This document shows, piece by piece, positions 44,773-54,339 of a DNA stretch of 64,000 bases. The notes under the pieces were generated by a model. It was not told the DNA's origin. It did not search any database and was given only the letters and a program-made list of their open reading frames with translations. Origin of the DNA: Alphaproteobacteria bacterium (GTDB taxonomy: Bacteria > Pseudomonadota > Alphaproteobacteria > UBA8366 > GCA-2717185); assembly GCA_012103325.1 (NCBI GenBank), contig WLWY01000011.1, positions 62,001 to 126,000 on the forward strand, in the 5' to 3' direction. Position 1 is the stretch's first letter. Every line of letters starts with the position of its first letter. A program made the translations under genes and the position numbers.

Positions 44773-45463
44773 GTCCGAGGCTCCCCTCAAACGTGGAAGC
44801 ACTTGAGCTTGTTAGGCCGGATAAATCGGCGCGCGCACGGAATATGTACAGTGGACTCGACCAAGCCCGATGCCCGTCTTCTTGGGTGGTGCAGACATAG
44901 GGACGTGTGTTGCCACGTTCGCAAACGTCGATTTTTTTGCTGAATCCAAAATGCGTACAGTCGTTCTTGTCGGGAAGACGAAACAGCCACACTCTCTTCT
45001 CGATGCCACCGTCGCCGAACACTGTGTCGGGCATGCCGATATCGGAAATGTCTATGTCAAAACCGACCGTGGTGGTCGAGAACTTCAGGGCGGCTGCCGA
45101 ATTGGCGGGACCGTACTCAGGATTCGTACCGTAGATGACGGCTTGTTCACCGAAGGCTGCGGAGACGGACAGCCAAATTTGTGCGCCGGTCGTCGCGTAG
45201 TAGTGCCGTTTCTTGAAGCTGTCGAACAAGGCGCCTTTACTAGCGTCGGCGGAGATATATCCTGCAGCAGCCAGATCGGTCGTTTGCAATATCGTCTGAT
45301 CATTCGCCGAACGAAAGGCGGTCAACAACATCCCAAGATCGTCGATCCCGTAAAGGTCGCATTGATATGTCAAGACAAAGCACTGGCTGCTCCCAGCAAC
45401 AAAATCACCCTCTTGGGAAAGGGGGCTTGTGCCAATTAGGTCTGGATTCGCGGAGATGCCCAT
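44762..45463 (-). pseudogene. C-terminal fragment of a DUF3604 protein
   Basis: The 233-codon frame has features of the end of DUF3604 proteins: KGALFDSFKKRHYYATTGAQ, then IWLSV, and near the end YVCTTQEDGHRAWSSPLYIF. Complete family members are about 600 residues or more, so the N-terminal two thirds are absent. An in-frame stop lies two codons before the ATG. The region upstream is AT-rich and followed by an IS6 element, whose insertion or deletion probably removed the rest. It may still be translated as the leading gene of the peptide operon. Function unknown. Confidence 0.55.
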
Positions 45464-45696
45464 GGATCACGCAGTGTGAATTGCAGTAACCCAGTGAGCG
45501 TATCGATACCAATAACAAAATTATAATTCATAATAATTGTATGTTGATAACTTATTTTCATTGATTTCCTCGCTGGAGCCTTGCCTCATTTTCCCCCGCC
45601 AAAACCTTGGAGCTCAATAAATTCATAGGTTAGCATTATTGTGCGATAGCCTATCGAAGCCGTCGGAATTCACCTTTCAGATGTTCGACCTCATCC
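45464..45696. promoter_or_regulatory. AT-rich upstream region of the peptide operon
   Basis: No gene is seen. The 150 bases nearest the operon are AT-rich (AAAATTATAATTCATAATAA, TTGTATGTTGATAAC) and probably hold its promoter and a LysR-type site of T-N11-A kind, although none is certain. A small palindrome CGATAGCCTATCG lies near 45646. Confidence 0.35.
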
Positions 45697-46505
45697 GAGG
45701 GCAATGACACGTTAAGTCGGTGGCCGGAGTGGGCAGGGGCCGGTACCGTCGGCGTATGACCCCAATTTCTTTCAAGCGACACCGTTTTCCGCCGGAGATC
45801 ATCCAGCACGCGGTCTGGCTCTACGCCCGGTTCACGCTGTCGTTTCGTGATGTCGAAGACGTCCTGGCCGAGCGTAGCATCGAAGTTTCGAACGATACAG
45901 TTCGGCGTTGGTTCCTGAAGTTCAGGCGGCTGATTGCAGGCAATCTGCGGCGCAGCCGTCCGCACGCCGGCGTGCGTTGGCATCTTGACGAGATGGTCGT
46001 AGAGATCCGTGGACGTAATCACTGGCTGTGGCGGGCTGTCGACGACGAAGGTGAAGTTCTGGACTTCCTGGTCCAGCTACGACGCTGCGCCCGATCGGCG
46101 CAGAGGTTGCTGCGAAAGCTTCTGAAGAAGCAGGGCTTCGCGCCGAAGCGCAATACCACGGACAAGCTGAAATCCTACGCTGTCGCCATCCGCAAAGAAC
46201 GACTTACCGCTGTTCACGTACAGGGATTACGAGCGAACAATCGAGCCGAGAATTCACACCAGCCGGTTCGTCGACGCGAACGAAAACAACAGCGCTTCAA
46301 GTCGCCGGGATCGGCCCAACGGTTTCTGTCGATCCACGCTGCCGTCTACAACGCCTTCTACGTCCAACGCCATCTTCTTTCCTGACGTATATTCAAGGCG
46401 TTTCGAGCCGAGACGTTCGCTGTCTGGAACCAATGTTGGCTTGCCGCCTGATGCGGATCACGATCGAATTCTGGCGACCGCGCCAGTTAACGTGTCAATG
46501 CCCTC
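45697..46505 (+). mobile_element. IS6-family insertion sequence next to Wadjet
   Basis: The element is 809 bp. The left end reads GAGGGCAATGACACGTTAA (45697-45715) and the complement of the right end (46487-46505) is GAGGGCATTGACACGTTAA, 18 of 19 identical. No 8-bp target duplication is found, consistent with recombination after insertion. Its right end lies only ten bases from the jetD stop codon. Confidence 0.8.
45756..46385 (+). CDS. IS6-family transposase
   Basis: I start at the ATG at 45756 (MTPISFKRHRFPPEIIQHAV), giving 209 residues, slightly short for IS6. It has the DNA-binding part (LSFRDVEDVLAERSIEVSND), RWHLDEMVVEIRG (first Asp), NTTDKLKSYAVAI (second Asp, in TTDK) and NNRAENSHQPVRRRE (Glu). 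It is related to the fragment at 32.74-33.0 kb. Confidence 0.82.
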   Translation: MTPISFKRHRFPPEIIQHAVWLYARFTLSFRDVEDVLAERSIEVSNDTVRRWFLKFRRLIAGNLRRSRPHAGVRWHLDEMVVEIRGRNHWLWRAVDDEGEVLDFLVQLRRCARSAQRLLRKLLKKQGFAPKRNTTDKLKSYAVAIRKERLTAVHVQGLRANNRAENSHQPVRRRERKQQRFKSPGSAQRFLSIHAAVYNAFYVQRHLLS

Positions 46506-46515
46506 AGCCCCCCCC

Positions 46516-47535
46516 TCAATAAGGCAACGCAACATCATCTGAAGCTGCAAGTGCTGCCGTGCCGAAGCTCTCCTGGGGGACGATCTCGCTTGTAGCCCAC
46601 ATCTGAATCACCTTTTCGGCAAACCCGATCGGAAGTAACTCATGGACTGCTCGCTCCGCCTTTTGCGTGATCTTTATCTCTGCCGAACGACGACGCCCAT
46701 TTTCGACGAACCATGTGTAAAGAGGCAGGTGTGCTTCGATCTCAGGAAGTTTCTCGACCCGACGGGCCAGATTCACGTGGTGAAGAATCTGTAAGCCGGT
46801 CGGGTCGAGATCACCCAAATAAAAGGCCCGTTCTGCACATACGGCGGTCATCACCGGGTCCAGACTCAAATGGCTGCGACTAAAACCACGTCCTGCGCCC
46901 CAGCATATCGCTCCGTAAACGGTTCCAGCGGATCGAGAACGATTCCAGCGTCGGAAACTTTCATAGCTCGCCTGATTCTCGAGCACTAGGACGGGACCCT
47001 TCCCGAAACGCTCATGAACGAGCGTTGGCGTGATTTCATAGGCCCGTATCAACGAGATCGGCACGCGCCCGCCAAAGACGTGTCCCTGACGCAGATCACC
47101 ATCGAACCGCTTCTCATTGTCGAAAATCTCCAACGCCCGTTCCGGCAGCGGCACATCCGGCACGTCACGGTCGCGCATGGCCTTTAACCAGGCATTTAGT
47201 CTTTTCAGATCATCAAGCATCGATCCGCGCGGCAGCGAAGCCGCGAAGGCCAGCTCCTCGATCCAGGCTTCCGGTGGCGCCGCTGCTTTTGGCTGAAGGA
47301 TGTGTACCAATCGAGCGCTCCGCGGCAGGGGAGGCTGACCTGAGCGGTCGTATCTCGTGCGGGTCAATTCGATGGCGCCCTCATGCTGCAGGGCCTCCAA
47401 GGCACTCAGCAGCCTGGTTCGGAAATCCGGTGCTTCGGCATGCTCCGGATGAGCGAGGCGGAATGCGTTCACGAGCGCCTGGAGAGGCAACCGGCTGCGG
47501 CCCTCCACGCGGAGATGATCAAGAAAATCATTCAC
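46516..47535 (-). CDS. jetD: Wadjet nuclease subunit JetD
   Basis: The protein is 339 residues. The C-terminal half is a Toprim-type nuclease domain (DUF2220-like): VLVLENQASYESFRRW with Glu186, and FYLGDLDPTGL with Asp242 and Asp244, the acidic metal-binding set. The N-terminal half is winged-helix-like. In Wadjet, JetD cuts closed circular DNA once the SMC complex has extruded it into a loop, which blocks plasmid transformation. The gene overlaps jetC by four bases (ATGA) and is last in jetABCD. An IS6 element begins ten bases downstream. Confidence 0.82.
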   Translation of the reverse strand: MNDFLDHLRVEGRSRLPLQALVNAFRLAHPEHAEAPDFRTRLLSALEALQHEGAIELTRTRYDRSGQPPLPRSARLVHILQPKAAAPPEAWIEELAFAASLPRGSMLDDLKRLNAWLKAMRDRDVPDVPLPERALEIFDNEKRFDGDLRQGHVFGGRVPISLIRAYEITPTLVHERFGKGPVLVLENQASYESFRRWNRSRSAGTVYGAICWGAGRGFSRSHLSLDPVMTAVCAERAFYLGDLDPTGLQILHHVNLARRVEKLPEIEAHLPLYTWFVENGRRRSAEIKITQKAERAVHELLPIGFAEKVIQMWATSEIVPQESFGTAALAASDDVALPY

Positions 47536-50500
47536 TCTGCTGCGGCCTTGGGCGGCGGGTCCTCAGCCGTTTTCTCGAAAGCGGGACCAGGTTCCTTGAT
47601 CCAATGCCTCGAGACGCGCACAAGTGCGCGGCCGCGGCGCAATTCCCGTTCCTCCTTAGCCATTTTCACGACATGCGGAAACTCGCCGACGGAATCGAGG
47701 TCCTTGACGTTGGTCGTAAACACGAGTTGGACGTCCATGGCGCGAGCGAGTTCGCGCTGAGTCCTGAGGAACAATGAGTGCGTGACCTTGCCGAACGGGT
47801 TATCGACCAGGAGTACACCCCCCATCGCAGTGCGCGTGTCGGCCAATCCTTCGGCCCGCAGGCGACTCAATACGAGGTAGAGGAGCAACGCGGCCGTCAG
47901 CCCCTCGCCCCCTGACGAAGCGAGGCGGTCGATTGGACAGTACTGAATGTCACCGACATCGTTCGGCTTGAGGATCTCAATTCCGAGGCGATCGCGGTTC
48001 ATCACCTGCCGCATCTCGTCGATCAGATCGGCGGCGATTGCATGTCCGCTCTCGGGAATGCGGTCCGTTTTAATCAAGCGCTCGATATACTGACGGATCA
48101 CGTGTCTGCGGGTTTCGACCGCCACTGCGTTGAAGCGGACGGGCATCCGCAGCACCGAATGGCCGCCGAGCCGCTCGACGCGGTCCGGGACGACTCCACG
48201 CTCGCAGGCCAGTCGCAGCTTCAGTTGGGCGTCGCGAAGAAGGTCCTCGAGACGCTCGGTCTGATAGTCAAAATCGCTCTGCACACTCGCCTGGTCGTTC
48301 TCAACTGCAGCGAGCGTCTGCGCGACTGTTGTAGCGTGGGAATCGGCGTGAGCGATCGCGTCCTCAAGTGGCTTCACGCGGATCAGATTGGAGAGCCGAG
48401 CATCTGCTTCCTGGAAGAGATCGGATTGCGCAAACGCTCGGATCTTCTCGAATTCCCGTTCCGCTGTATCGCGGGTTTCCCTCAATGCCTGTTGCGCATC
48501 CGAAAGGGCCTTGCGTGACCGTCCGACCTGCCGCTCAAGCTGTTTTTCCTCGACCTCGAGCTCGAGGTCGCCCAGCGGCGCTGTCAGATCTTCCTGAAAC
48601 GCATTGGCGTGAGTGCGGCTGAGCTTTGCATATTGAATCTGTTGGTCGCGACGCTTTGCCACCGCTTCGCGCTCCTGCTCCAGCTGGGGCAGTTCCGTTT
48701 CCAGCACGGTGAACTCCGCGCCGAACCGCTCCAAGGCCATCTCTAGATCGGATCGTGTCCGAGTGAGAAGCGGCCCTAGCAGCGGATTGAGGCGGCCGGC
48801 GAGGCCGGTGCGGAAGTGTTTCGCCCTCTGTTCTGCGTCCTTCGCCTCGTTTCTTGCAGCGCCAGCATCGCCAGCTGCCTGTTCCCACTGTTGGGTAGAA
48901 CGACGCAAGCGGCCCTCCAAATCGGGAAGAGCCGCCCGACGAGACACCTCGACTTGTTCCACATCGGGGTGAAGCCGACGATATCTGGCGAGATTCTCCC
49001 CCCGCGTCTTTGCGACTTCGTCCCGTTGCGCTTGCAGCACTTCCACCTTGTCCGCGAGCAGTGCCCGATAATTGTCTCTGAGTTGCCGGTAGCGAACGCG
49101 TTGCTCTTCGAGACGCTCGGGATCGGATTTCAGCTCATCTCCCGACCGTAACTCGATGGTCGCCAGCTCTTTCTCAAACTCTTCGATAGTGCGCTCGAGA
49201 GATCGAAGGTCCTCGCGACGATCTTCAATCTCTCTATCGATCGCCTCGATCCGGCTTGCAATGTTGCTCTGGGCCGCCCGCGCTTCTTCGATTTCATGTT
49301 CAACTTGTTGAAGCTGCGCCCGTTTTTCGGGCTCCTGATTTTCGAATTCATTAACGAAAATCTCCAAATGCTCGATTCGGACCGCAAGTCTACCCCGTTC
49401 GTCCTTGACTTGGTCGACCTCGTCCCGGCGGGATCGAATTTCTCCATGAATACCTTCGATTTCGACCTGATGCTCAGTGAGTTGCTCGGCAAGGCGCGCT
49501 AGCTGACCATGCAGCTCTGCGCAGTTTGCAGCCAGGCGTGCCAGCCTACCAGCGCCCCAGTCGGTGACCCACGCGCTTACTACCTGTCTTGCTTCGCGCG
49601 CTTTTTGGTCATCCTCATCCGCGTTCGCAATTTCCTCCTCGAGACCTTGTATCTGCTTCTGCAAGGTATCCAGGAGTAGGCGTGCTTGCGCTCGGTCATA
49701 GGCCTCCGGTCTATCCACCGTTACGACGATCGCGTCGGCCGCAGCCTCTGCCGGCTCGATGGTCGCGCGCGAGATCACAATCGTGCGGGTCAGGCCAAGA
49801 TTCGAGAAATCGAGTGCCTGGGCCCTCTCATATGCGTCTTTCCCTTGCACGGCTACGCCGGCAAATCGGGCCGGAAAGTGACCCGCGAAGTCACGAATGG
49901 CCTCGGGATCGATATCCTGGCCGGCAAGCCAGGATGCAAAGGGCATTGCGCCTCTCACCCCGTGGGAATCAAGAAAGTTGGCGAGTCGCGAGGTATTCTC
50001 GTCGACCGCGGCGAGCCCAGTCCGCTGAATGGACTCGGCATCGGCCTCTTTGACCTCTCGCTCCCGCTGCGCACGGCGCGCGGCAGTGCGAGACCTTTCG
50101 ACGCATTCGGTAAGCGCGGCATCGACCGACGGCGACTCCGGATCGATTGGGGCAGCTGCACACAATTCGGTCAGATAAGGGTCGTTGGCCAGCACGTCTC
50201 GCCTATCCTGAGCCTTTGCCAGCCGACTCTGTTCCGATTCGAGTTGGGCCTCTGTAGCTCCTTCTTTGCGTTGCAGACGCTCCTTTTCGTCGCTCAAGGC
50301 CGATAGTCGGGATTCAAGCTCCCGCACCGCGCCTTCCGCTCGTGCGATCTGGACGTCGAGACGGCGGTCGTGTTCCAGCGCATCATAGACCGACATACGC
50401 GCCGGGGTCCCTTCGGCCAAATAGCCTTTGGCGATCAGCAACGCTTTAGTCTTCTCCGCATGCTCCAACCAAGCACAGATTTCTGCCGCCTGTTTTTGCA

Positions 50501-51884
50501 CGCCTTCCACCTCGCCATTGAGTATTCGAGTGGTTTCTTGTGCTTTCAGGCGCTCCTGCCCGAGCTGCTCGATCGCACGGCGCGTTGCATCAAATTCGTT
50601 CCGTCTGTCTGCAATAAATCTTTGAAGCGAGGAATAAAGCGCATCTCCTGCAGCTTCTGCTTCCCTTTTGGGTATGGTGATGGAAATTGTCTCTTGTGCG
50701 ATCGCACGATCGAGCTCTTCCAGGCGGGCGCTCGCTCCCGCGATGGGTGCCCATTCGCGGGCGGCTTCGTAGAGTTCCTGTTCCAGTCGCAGCTTGTCAC
50801 GGTGCCGCTCGCTGTTTTCGCAAGTGCGCCGCGCCTCACGCGCCTTCTGCTCTTCCAAGGCGGCCTCGTATACGGCCTGTTGGTCAGCCGTTTCTCTTTT
50901 CTGCTTTGATTTCTCGGCGATTCTATCCGCCACTTCATGGACCTGCTCATCCAGCGCGTTGGCATCTGCTTCGAGTTTCCTTGCTTGAGTCAGCAGGGCT
51001 CGTTTCAGCGCGCCGGCAACGGCTTCCGCTTTCGCCAACGCCGCCTTCACGCGCCGCGCCGCATCGGCCGTCGGGCAGAAACGGTCGTAGTATTCTACGA
51101 GCGACTGAAGCTGCCGAGCTCTCTCGGCGAGCTTGTCCAGGCCGGCGAGCTTATGAAGACCTTCGGAGAGGTCCGCGCGAACATCCTTTGCGCGCCGGTC
51201 ATCCATAACGACATCGAGAAAGCGGCGAACGAAGTGGGCTTCGTTGTCAAACCGCAAGAAGGCATCGATCCCGCCTTCGTCCTTATTGAGGTCAACCTGC
51301 TGGGCGAGGAGCTCGACATCAATCTTTTCCGCTTCCAGGCGAGCTTGCCAGTCTCTCTGGTTGTCCGTTCGAAAAAACCCATGACTGGCGCCACGCAAAT
51401 GCGCGCATTGCTGCAGCCAGCGGACGACCTCATCGCGGGTGCCCAAGCGAGACTTCTCGTTCTGACCGATTCTTCTCGACGGCAGGTCGTCGAAGCCGAA
51501 AATCGTGTCAGGCCGGAAGCTGAAAAAAAAGCGATCAAGATTAACACCCTGCTCGCGCGTGTGCGGAACCACAATCTGGCCCGTAACCAGGCGCGAACCG
51601 CCTTCTCGCAACCACTCAACGGCGATAAGTGCGGGTCTCGCGTTGAAGCAGTCCTCGAACCGCTCGTGTCGTTTGGAAAGGGTCCGCAGGAACCGTGAGA
51701 CGCGAGTGTCAAAACAAGAGAAGAAAAGCGCCAAGGCAGTGGTCTTGCCGCTGCCGTTCATCGCATGCAGGACAGTATCCGCAGGCTCGTCGGTTTCCGG
51801 GTGCGTGAAGGGAATGGTAACGCCATCGAAGAAAGCGCCGGGATGACCGACGTTGTCCATGTGGAGACGGAGGAGCTTGTGCAT
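47532..51884 (-). CDS. jetC: Wadjet SMC-like ATPase JetC
   Basis: The protein is 1,450 residues. Walker A is AMNGSGKTTAL (residues 41-51). About 1,000 residues of coiled coil follow, interrupted near the middle by a hinge-like region (MPFASWLAGQDIDPEAIRDF). The signature motif is SSGGEGLTAALLLYLVL near residue 1,323, and the Walker B-like stretch is GVLLVDNPFGKV, with Asn where many SMCs have Glu. It is the MukB/MksB-like motor of the Wadjet loop-extrusion complex. The gene starts 14 bases after jetB. The shape and order in the cluster leave little doubt. Confidence 0.85.
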   Translation of the reverse strand: MHKLLRLHMDNVGHPGAFFDGVTIPFTHPETDEPADTVLHAMNGSGKTTALALFFSCFDTRVSRFLRTLSKRHERFEDCFNARPALIAVEWLREGGSRLVTGQIVVPHTREQGVNLDRFFFSFRPDTIFGFDDLPSRRIGQNEKSRLGTRDEVVRWLQQCAHLRGASHGFFRTDNQRDWQARLEAEKIDVELLAQQVDLNKDEGGIDAFLRFDNEAHFVRRFLDVVMDDRRAKDVRADLSEGLHKLAGLDKLAERARQLQSLVEYYDRFCPTADAARRVKAALAKAEAVAGALKRALLTQARKLEADANALDEQVHEVADRIAEKSKQKRETADQQAVYEAALEEQKAREARRTCENSERHRDKLRLEQELYEAAREWAPIAGASARLEELDRAIAQETISITIPKREAEAAGDALYSSLQRFIADRRNEFDATRRAIEQLGQERLKAQETTRILNGEVEGVQKQAAEICAWLEHAEKTKALLIAKGYLAEGTPARMSVYDALEHDRRLDVQIARAEGAVRELESRLSALSDEKERLQRKEGATEAQLESEQSRLAKAQDRRDVLANDPYLTELCAAAPIDPESPSVDAALTECVERSRTAARRAQREREVKEADAESIQRTGLAAVDENTSRLANFLDSHGVRGAMPFASWLAGQDIDPEAIRDFAGHFPARFAGVAVQGKDAYERAQALDFSNLGLTRTIVISRATIEPAEAAADAIVVTVDRPEAYDRAQARLLLDTLQKQIQGLEEEIANADEDDQKAREARQVVSAWVTDWGAGRLARLAANCAELHGQLARLAEQLTEHQVEIEGIHGEIRSRRDEVDQVKDERGRLAVRIEHLEIFVNEFENQEPEKRAQLQQVEHEIEEARAAQSNIASRIEAIDREIEDRREDLRSLERTIEEFEKELATIELRSGDELKSDPERLEEQRVRYRQLRDNYRALLADKVEVLQAQRDEVAKTRGENLARYRRLHPDVEQVEVSRRAALPDLEGRLRRSTQQWEQAAGDAGAARNEAKDAEQRAKHFRTGLAGRLNPLLGPLLTRTRSDLEMALERFGAEFTVLETELPQLEQEREAVAKRRDQQIQYAKLSRTHANAFQEDLTAPLGDLELEVEEKQLERQVGRSRKALSDAQQALRETRDTAEREFEKIRAFAQSDLFQEADARLSNLIRVKPLEDAIAHADSHATTVAQTLAAVENDQASVQSDFDYQTERLEDLLRDAQLKLRLACERGVVPDRVERLGGHSVLRMPVRFNAVAVETRRHVIRQYIERLIKTDRIPESGHAIAADLIDEMRQVMNRDRLGIEILKPNDVGDIQYCPIDRLASSGGEGLTAALLLYLVLSRLRAEGLADTRTAMGGVLLVDNPFGKVTHSLFLRTQRELARAMDVQLVFTTNVKDLDSVGEFPHVVKMAKEERELRRGRALVRVSRHWIKEPGPAFEKTAEDPPPKAAAE

Positions 51885-51898
51885 GAATGGTTTATCTT

Positions 51899-52675
51899 TC
51901 AGGCGACGATCTGATCCGCTTCGAGAGCTCGCACCAACCGGTCGTACAGCGTGTCGTCGGCCATCGCGCTTCGCAATTGCAGACGAAAGCGTTCGGTCGG
52001 ATAGTAGCTTTCCATTTCCCCCGCAACATTCGGCCGCAGCAGATCGTGATCGACCAGTCGGCTGACTACAAGCTTGACCATGCCGTAACGCGAGGACGTG
52101 TTGGCGCGTTCCTGTCTTTCGTGATGTTGTTCAGCGTTGGCGGTGACGGAGCGCTCCATACGACGTGGCTTCGCGATAAGGCGCCGCCACGCTTCTTGCA
52201 GTACGTCGCTGCGCCGCTCCGGGTCGCCGTCGGTCTCTACCTTGAGCTGCTCGCAAAGCTCGTCGAGGATGCCCTCGATCTGACCGATCGTGAGTTCCTG
52301 GATCGTATCCCGCAGTCCGGAAAGATCGTTTCCCGAACGGAAGAAGGCTGCTCCGATCGCGATTAACACCAAGGCAAGAATGCCACGGTCTACCTCCGGC
52401 ATGTTTCGACGAAAATCCGACAGGCGCGCAGTAAACGCACTGGCTTCCGAACTCGGGCGGAGAATCAGCTTTTGCCTCGTCGTCCCGATGACTTCCAGTT
52501 CGAGCAACCGCGCATACGCCCTTACGGTCTCGCGCCATTCCGGTGACGCGTCCCAATGCAGTAACAGCTCGGCATATTCGCGATCCTGTGCCGCGGAAGC
52601 CTTCGGTCGCAGCGCTTTGTATACAAGACGCACTGCCTTCTCGGAGCCGTTGAGGTGTGCGGTTTCAGTTGTCAT
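51899..52675 (-). CDS. jetB: Wadjet subunit JetB (MukE-like)
   Basis: The protein is 258 residues, helical, with winged-helix character: TVRAYARLLELEVIGTTRQK, GILALVLIAIGAAFFRSG and VKLVVSRLVDHDLLRP. No catalytic motif is present. Size, position between the kleisin-like and SMC genes, and 13- and 14-base spacing identify it as JetB, the MukE/KITE-like subunit that binds the kleisin. Sequence similarity alone would be weak; the call rests mainly on context. Confidence 0.75.
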   Translation of the reverse strand: MTTETAHLNGSEKAVRLVYKALRPKASAAQDREYAELLLHWDASPEWRETVRAYARLLELEVIGTTRQKLILRPSSEASAFTARLSDFRRNMPEVDRGILALVLIAIGAAFFRSGNDLSGLRDTIQELTIGQIEGILDELCEQLKVETDGDPERRSDVLQEAWRRLIAKPRRMERSVTANAEQHHERQERANTSSRYGMVKLVVSRLVDHDLLRPNVAGEMESYYPTERFRLQLRSAMADDTLYDRLVRALEADQIVA

Positions 52676-52688
52676 CCCTTTTATCCCT

Positions 52689-54125
52689 TCAAGCTGCCTC
52701 CCTCCAACGGAACATCACATCGTCGCCGATAAAACCGCGATTTCGGTATGCACCACTTAGCTCGACGATGAGGTCGTATGGGTCATCGCTGGCAGCCATG
52801 GAGCGGATGGCTACAAGCACAAGACATCGTAGGTCGCTCTCGCTCAGACCCTGGTCAACAGCCAAGCTGAGAAGCTGCGACAATTGCGCCTTCCCCAGTT
52901 GAGCCACCTGTAGCGCAAACCATTGCGCGATCCGCTCAAACTGCTCAGGCGGATGTCGCGGCCGAAGCGGCTCAAGCGGTACGATCAGGTCTTCTTCCTC
53001 TTCGACCGGATCCTCAGGGCGGTCCGAAGTGGCGATCTCGAACAGCAAACCGATGTCGAGAAGCCTTGGCATGGTGGGAGCTGACAAGGACGCCCAAACG
53101 TCCTCGGAAAGAGCAACCGAAACGGCAAGCGGCGCTTTGAGGAGCGGCAGGAGCACCTCCCCTTCTGGGTCGTGGCAGGGCATCGCCGAACGTTCTTCGA
53201 ACGCGTCGGTGGAGAGTTCGACGAAGCGCTCATTGGCGCGCGAGACTTCACGGTAGAGAGCGCTATGGATGCTTTGGCTCTCCTCGATGGTCTCCTTCAG
53301 CCCAAGGCTCGCGCGAAGAGCATCCGCATCGTCTTTGATTACCACCATCTTTTCCGAAAGGCGGCGTAGGAGTTCGTTCTCCTCGGTAAGCCGGCGGTTC
53401 AAGTGCTCCCGGGCACCATCGAGTTCGGGGATCACATCGGCGCACCAATCAACCGTGCCGACGGCCCGGCGCGCCCGATAGAGCTTGTCCTGGATGAACA
53501 ACTTGAAGTTTATGGACCGCACCCGCGCGCGCGCCGCAGCCCCTTGAGCGTCCTCGAACCGTCCGCGCTCGATCGCCTTGCGCATCATGATAAGCTCGGC
53601 CTCCTCGAGTAGCTCGTCGGCGACCTCGAGCATTCCCAAAAAAACCATCTGCCCGGCATCGCCTAGCTTGATCCATACCTTGTCCCCGTCCTCTGGATCG
53701 GGAATCAAGTTCAGGTAGTGAAACTCATGGAAAGACCAGTTGCTCTTGAGCGCATCAAAATATTCGACGGAGATGGCGCTATAGCGCTTTGCAGCATTAC
53801 GCAGATGATCGTAAACCTTTCTGGCGAGCTTGAGCGCTGTCTGTTCATCAACCTCTGGGATCATCCGTTCGATCTGGGACCGTCCCGCCGCGACAATTTC
53901 TGTTGCATCCGCGCCAGGATTGAAGGCGCTTGCCTCCATAACATGGTCCAGCATCGAGAGCGCGATGTATCGTAGGTCCACCCTGTCCGGCTCGACTCCC
54001 AGGTTGCCGAGAACGCGCGATTTAACTCGCTGGTCCGCTTCGAGACGTGCGATGGGTTCGATCAGCAGCAGTTTCTTCTGCTGACCCGCGAGATCACCGT
54101 GCCGTGTGGCCGCTAGCTCACTCAC
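52689..54125 (-). CDS. jetA: Wadjet kleisin-like subunit JetA
   Basis: The protein is 478 residues from a GTG start. It is helical, with a winged-helix-like N-terminus (LRYIALSMLDHVMEASAFN), long central helices (RRLTEENELLRRLSEKMVVI) and an acidic linker (DPVEEEEDLIVPLEP) before the C-terminal helices. This is the layout of MukF/kleisin-type Wadjet JetA. It opens the jetABCD operon. I did not assign a Wadjet subtype, since that needs profile searches. The 90 bases upstream are AT-rich and likely hold the promoter. Confidence 0.75.
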   Translation of the reverse strand: MSELAATRHGDLAGQQKKLLLIEPIARLEADQRVKSRVLGNLGVEPDRVDLRYIALSMLDHVMEASAFNPGADATEIVAAGRSQIERMIPEVDEQTALKLARKVYDHLRNAAKRYSAISVEYFDALKSNWSFHEFHYLNLIPDPEDGDKVWIKLGDAGQMVFLGMLEVADELLEEAELIMMRKAIERGRFEDAQGAAARARVRSINFKLFIQDKLYRARRAVGTVDWCADVIPELDGAREHLNRRLTEENELLRRLSEKMVVIKDDADALRASLGLKETIEESQSIHSALYREVSRANERFVELSTDAFEERSAMPCHDPEGEVLLPLLKAPLAVSVALSEDVWASLSAPTMPRLLDIGLLFEIATSDRPEDPVEEEEDLIVPLEPLRPRHPPEQFERIAQWFALQVAQLGKAQLSQLLSLAVDQGLSESDLRCLVLVAIRSMAASDDPYDLIVELSGAYRNRGFIGDDVMFRWREAA

Positions 54126-54339
54126 CTCGGATCTGCTCCCTAGACGCGCTAATTAAACAACCTTGGTCTATGGTTCGATTTTATTAAGCACAAAACACGA
54201 ACATTTTAGACCACATGATTTGTTCATGCCAATATGCTTGTAAGTTTTTAGTTGTGAAAAATAAATATAATTATATCTTTGCATGTAACCATCAAGCCCT
54301 CAAATTCAATCCAGCTTGTGCATGGAAGCCCCGTCTTTT

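Noticed and set aside
43642-44943. Plus-strand frame of 433 codons opposite the aminotransferase gene
   Set aside because: It is antisense to a clear PLP enzyme with all motifs. The sequence has no recognisable domain and arises from the GC-rich third codon positions.
50937-51698. Plus-strand frame of 253 codons inside jetC
   Set aside because: Antisense to coiled-coil coding sequence; such shadows are common opposite charged helices.
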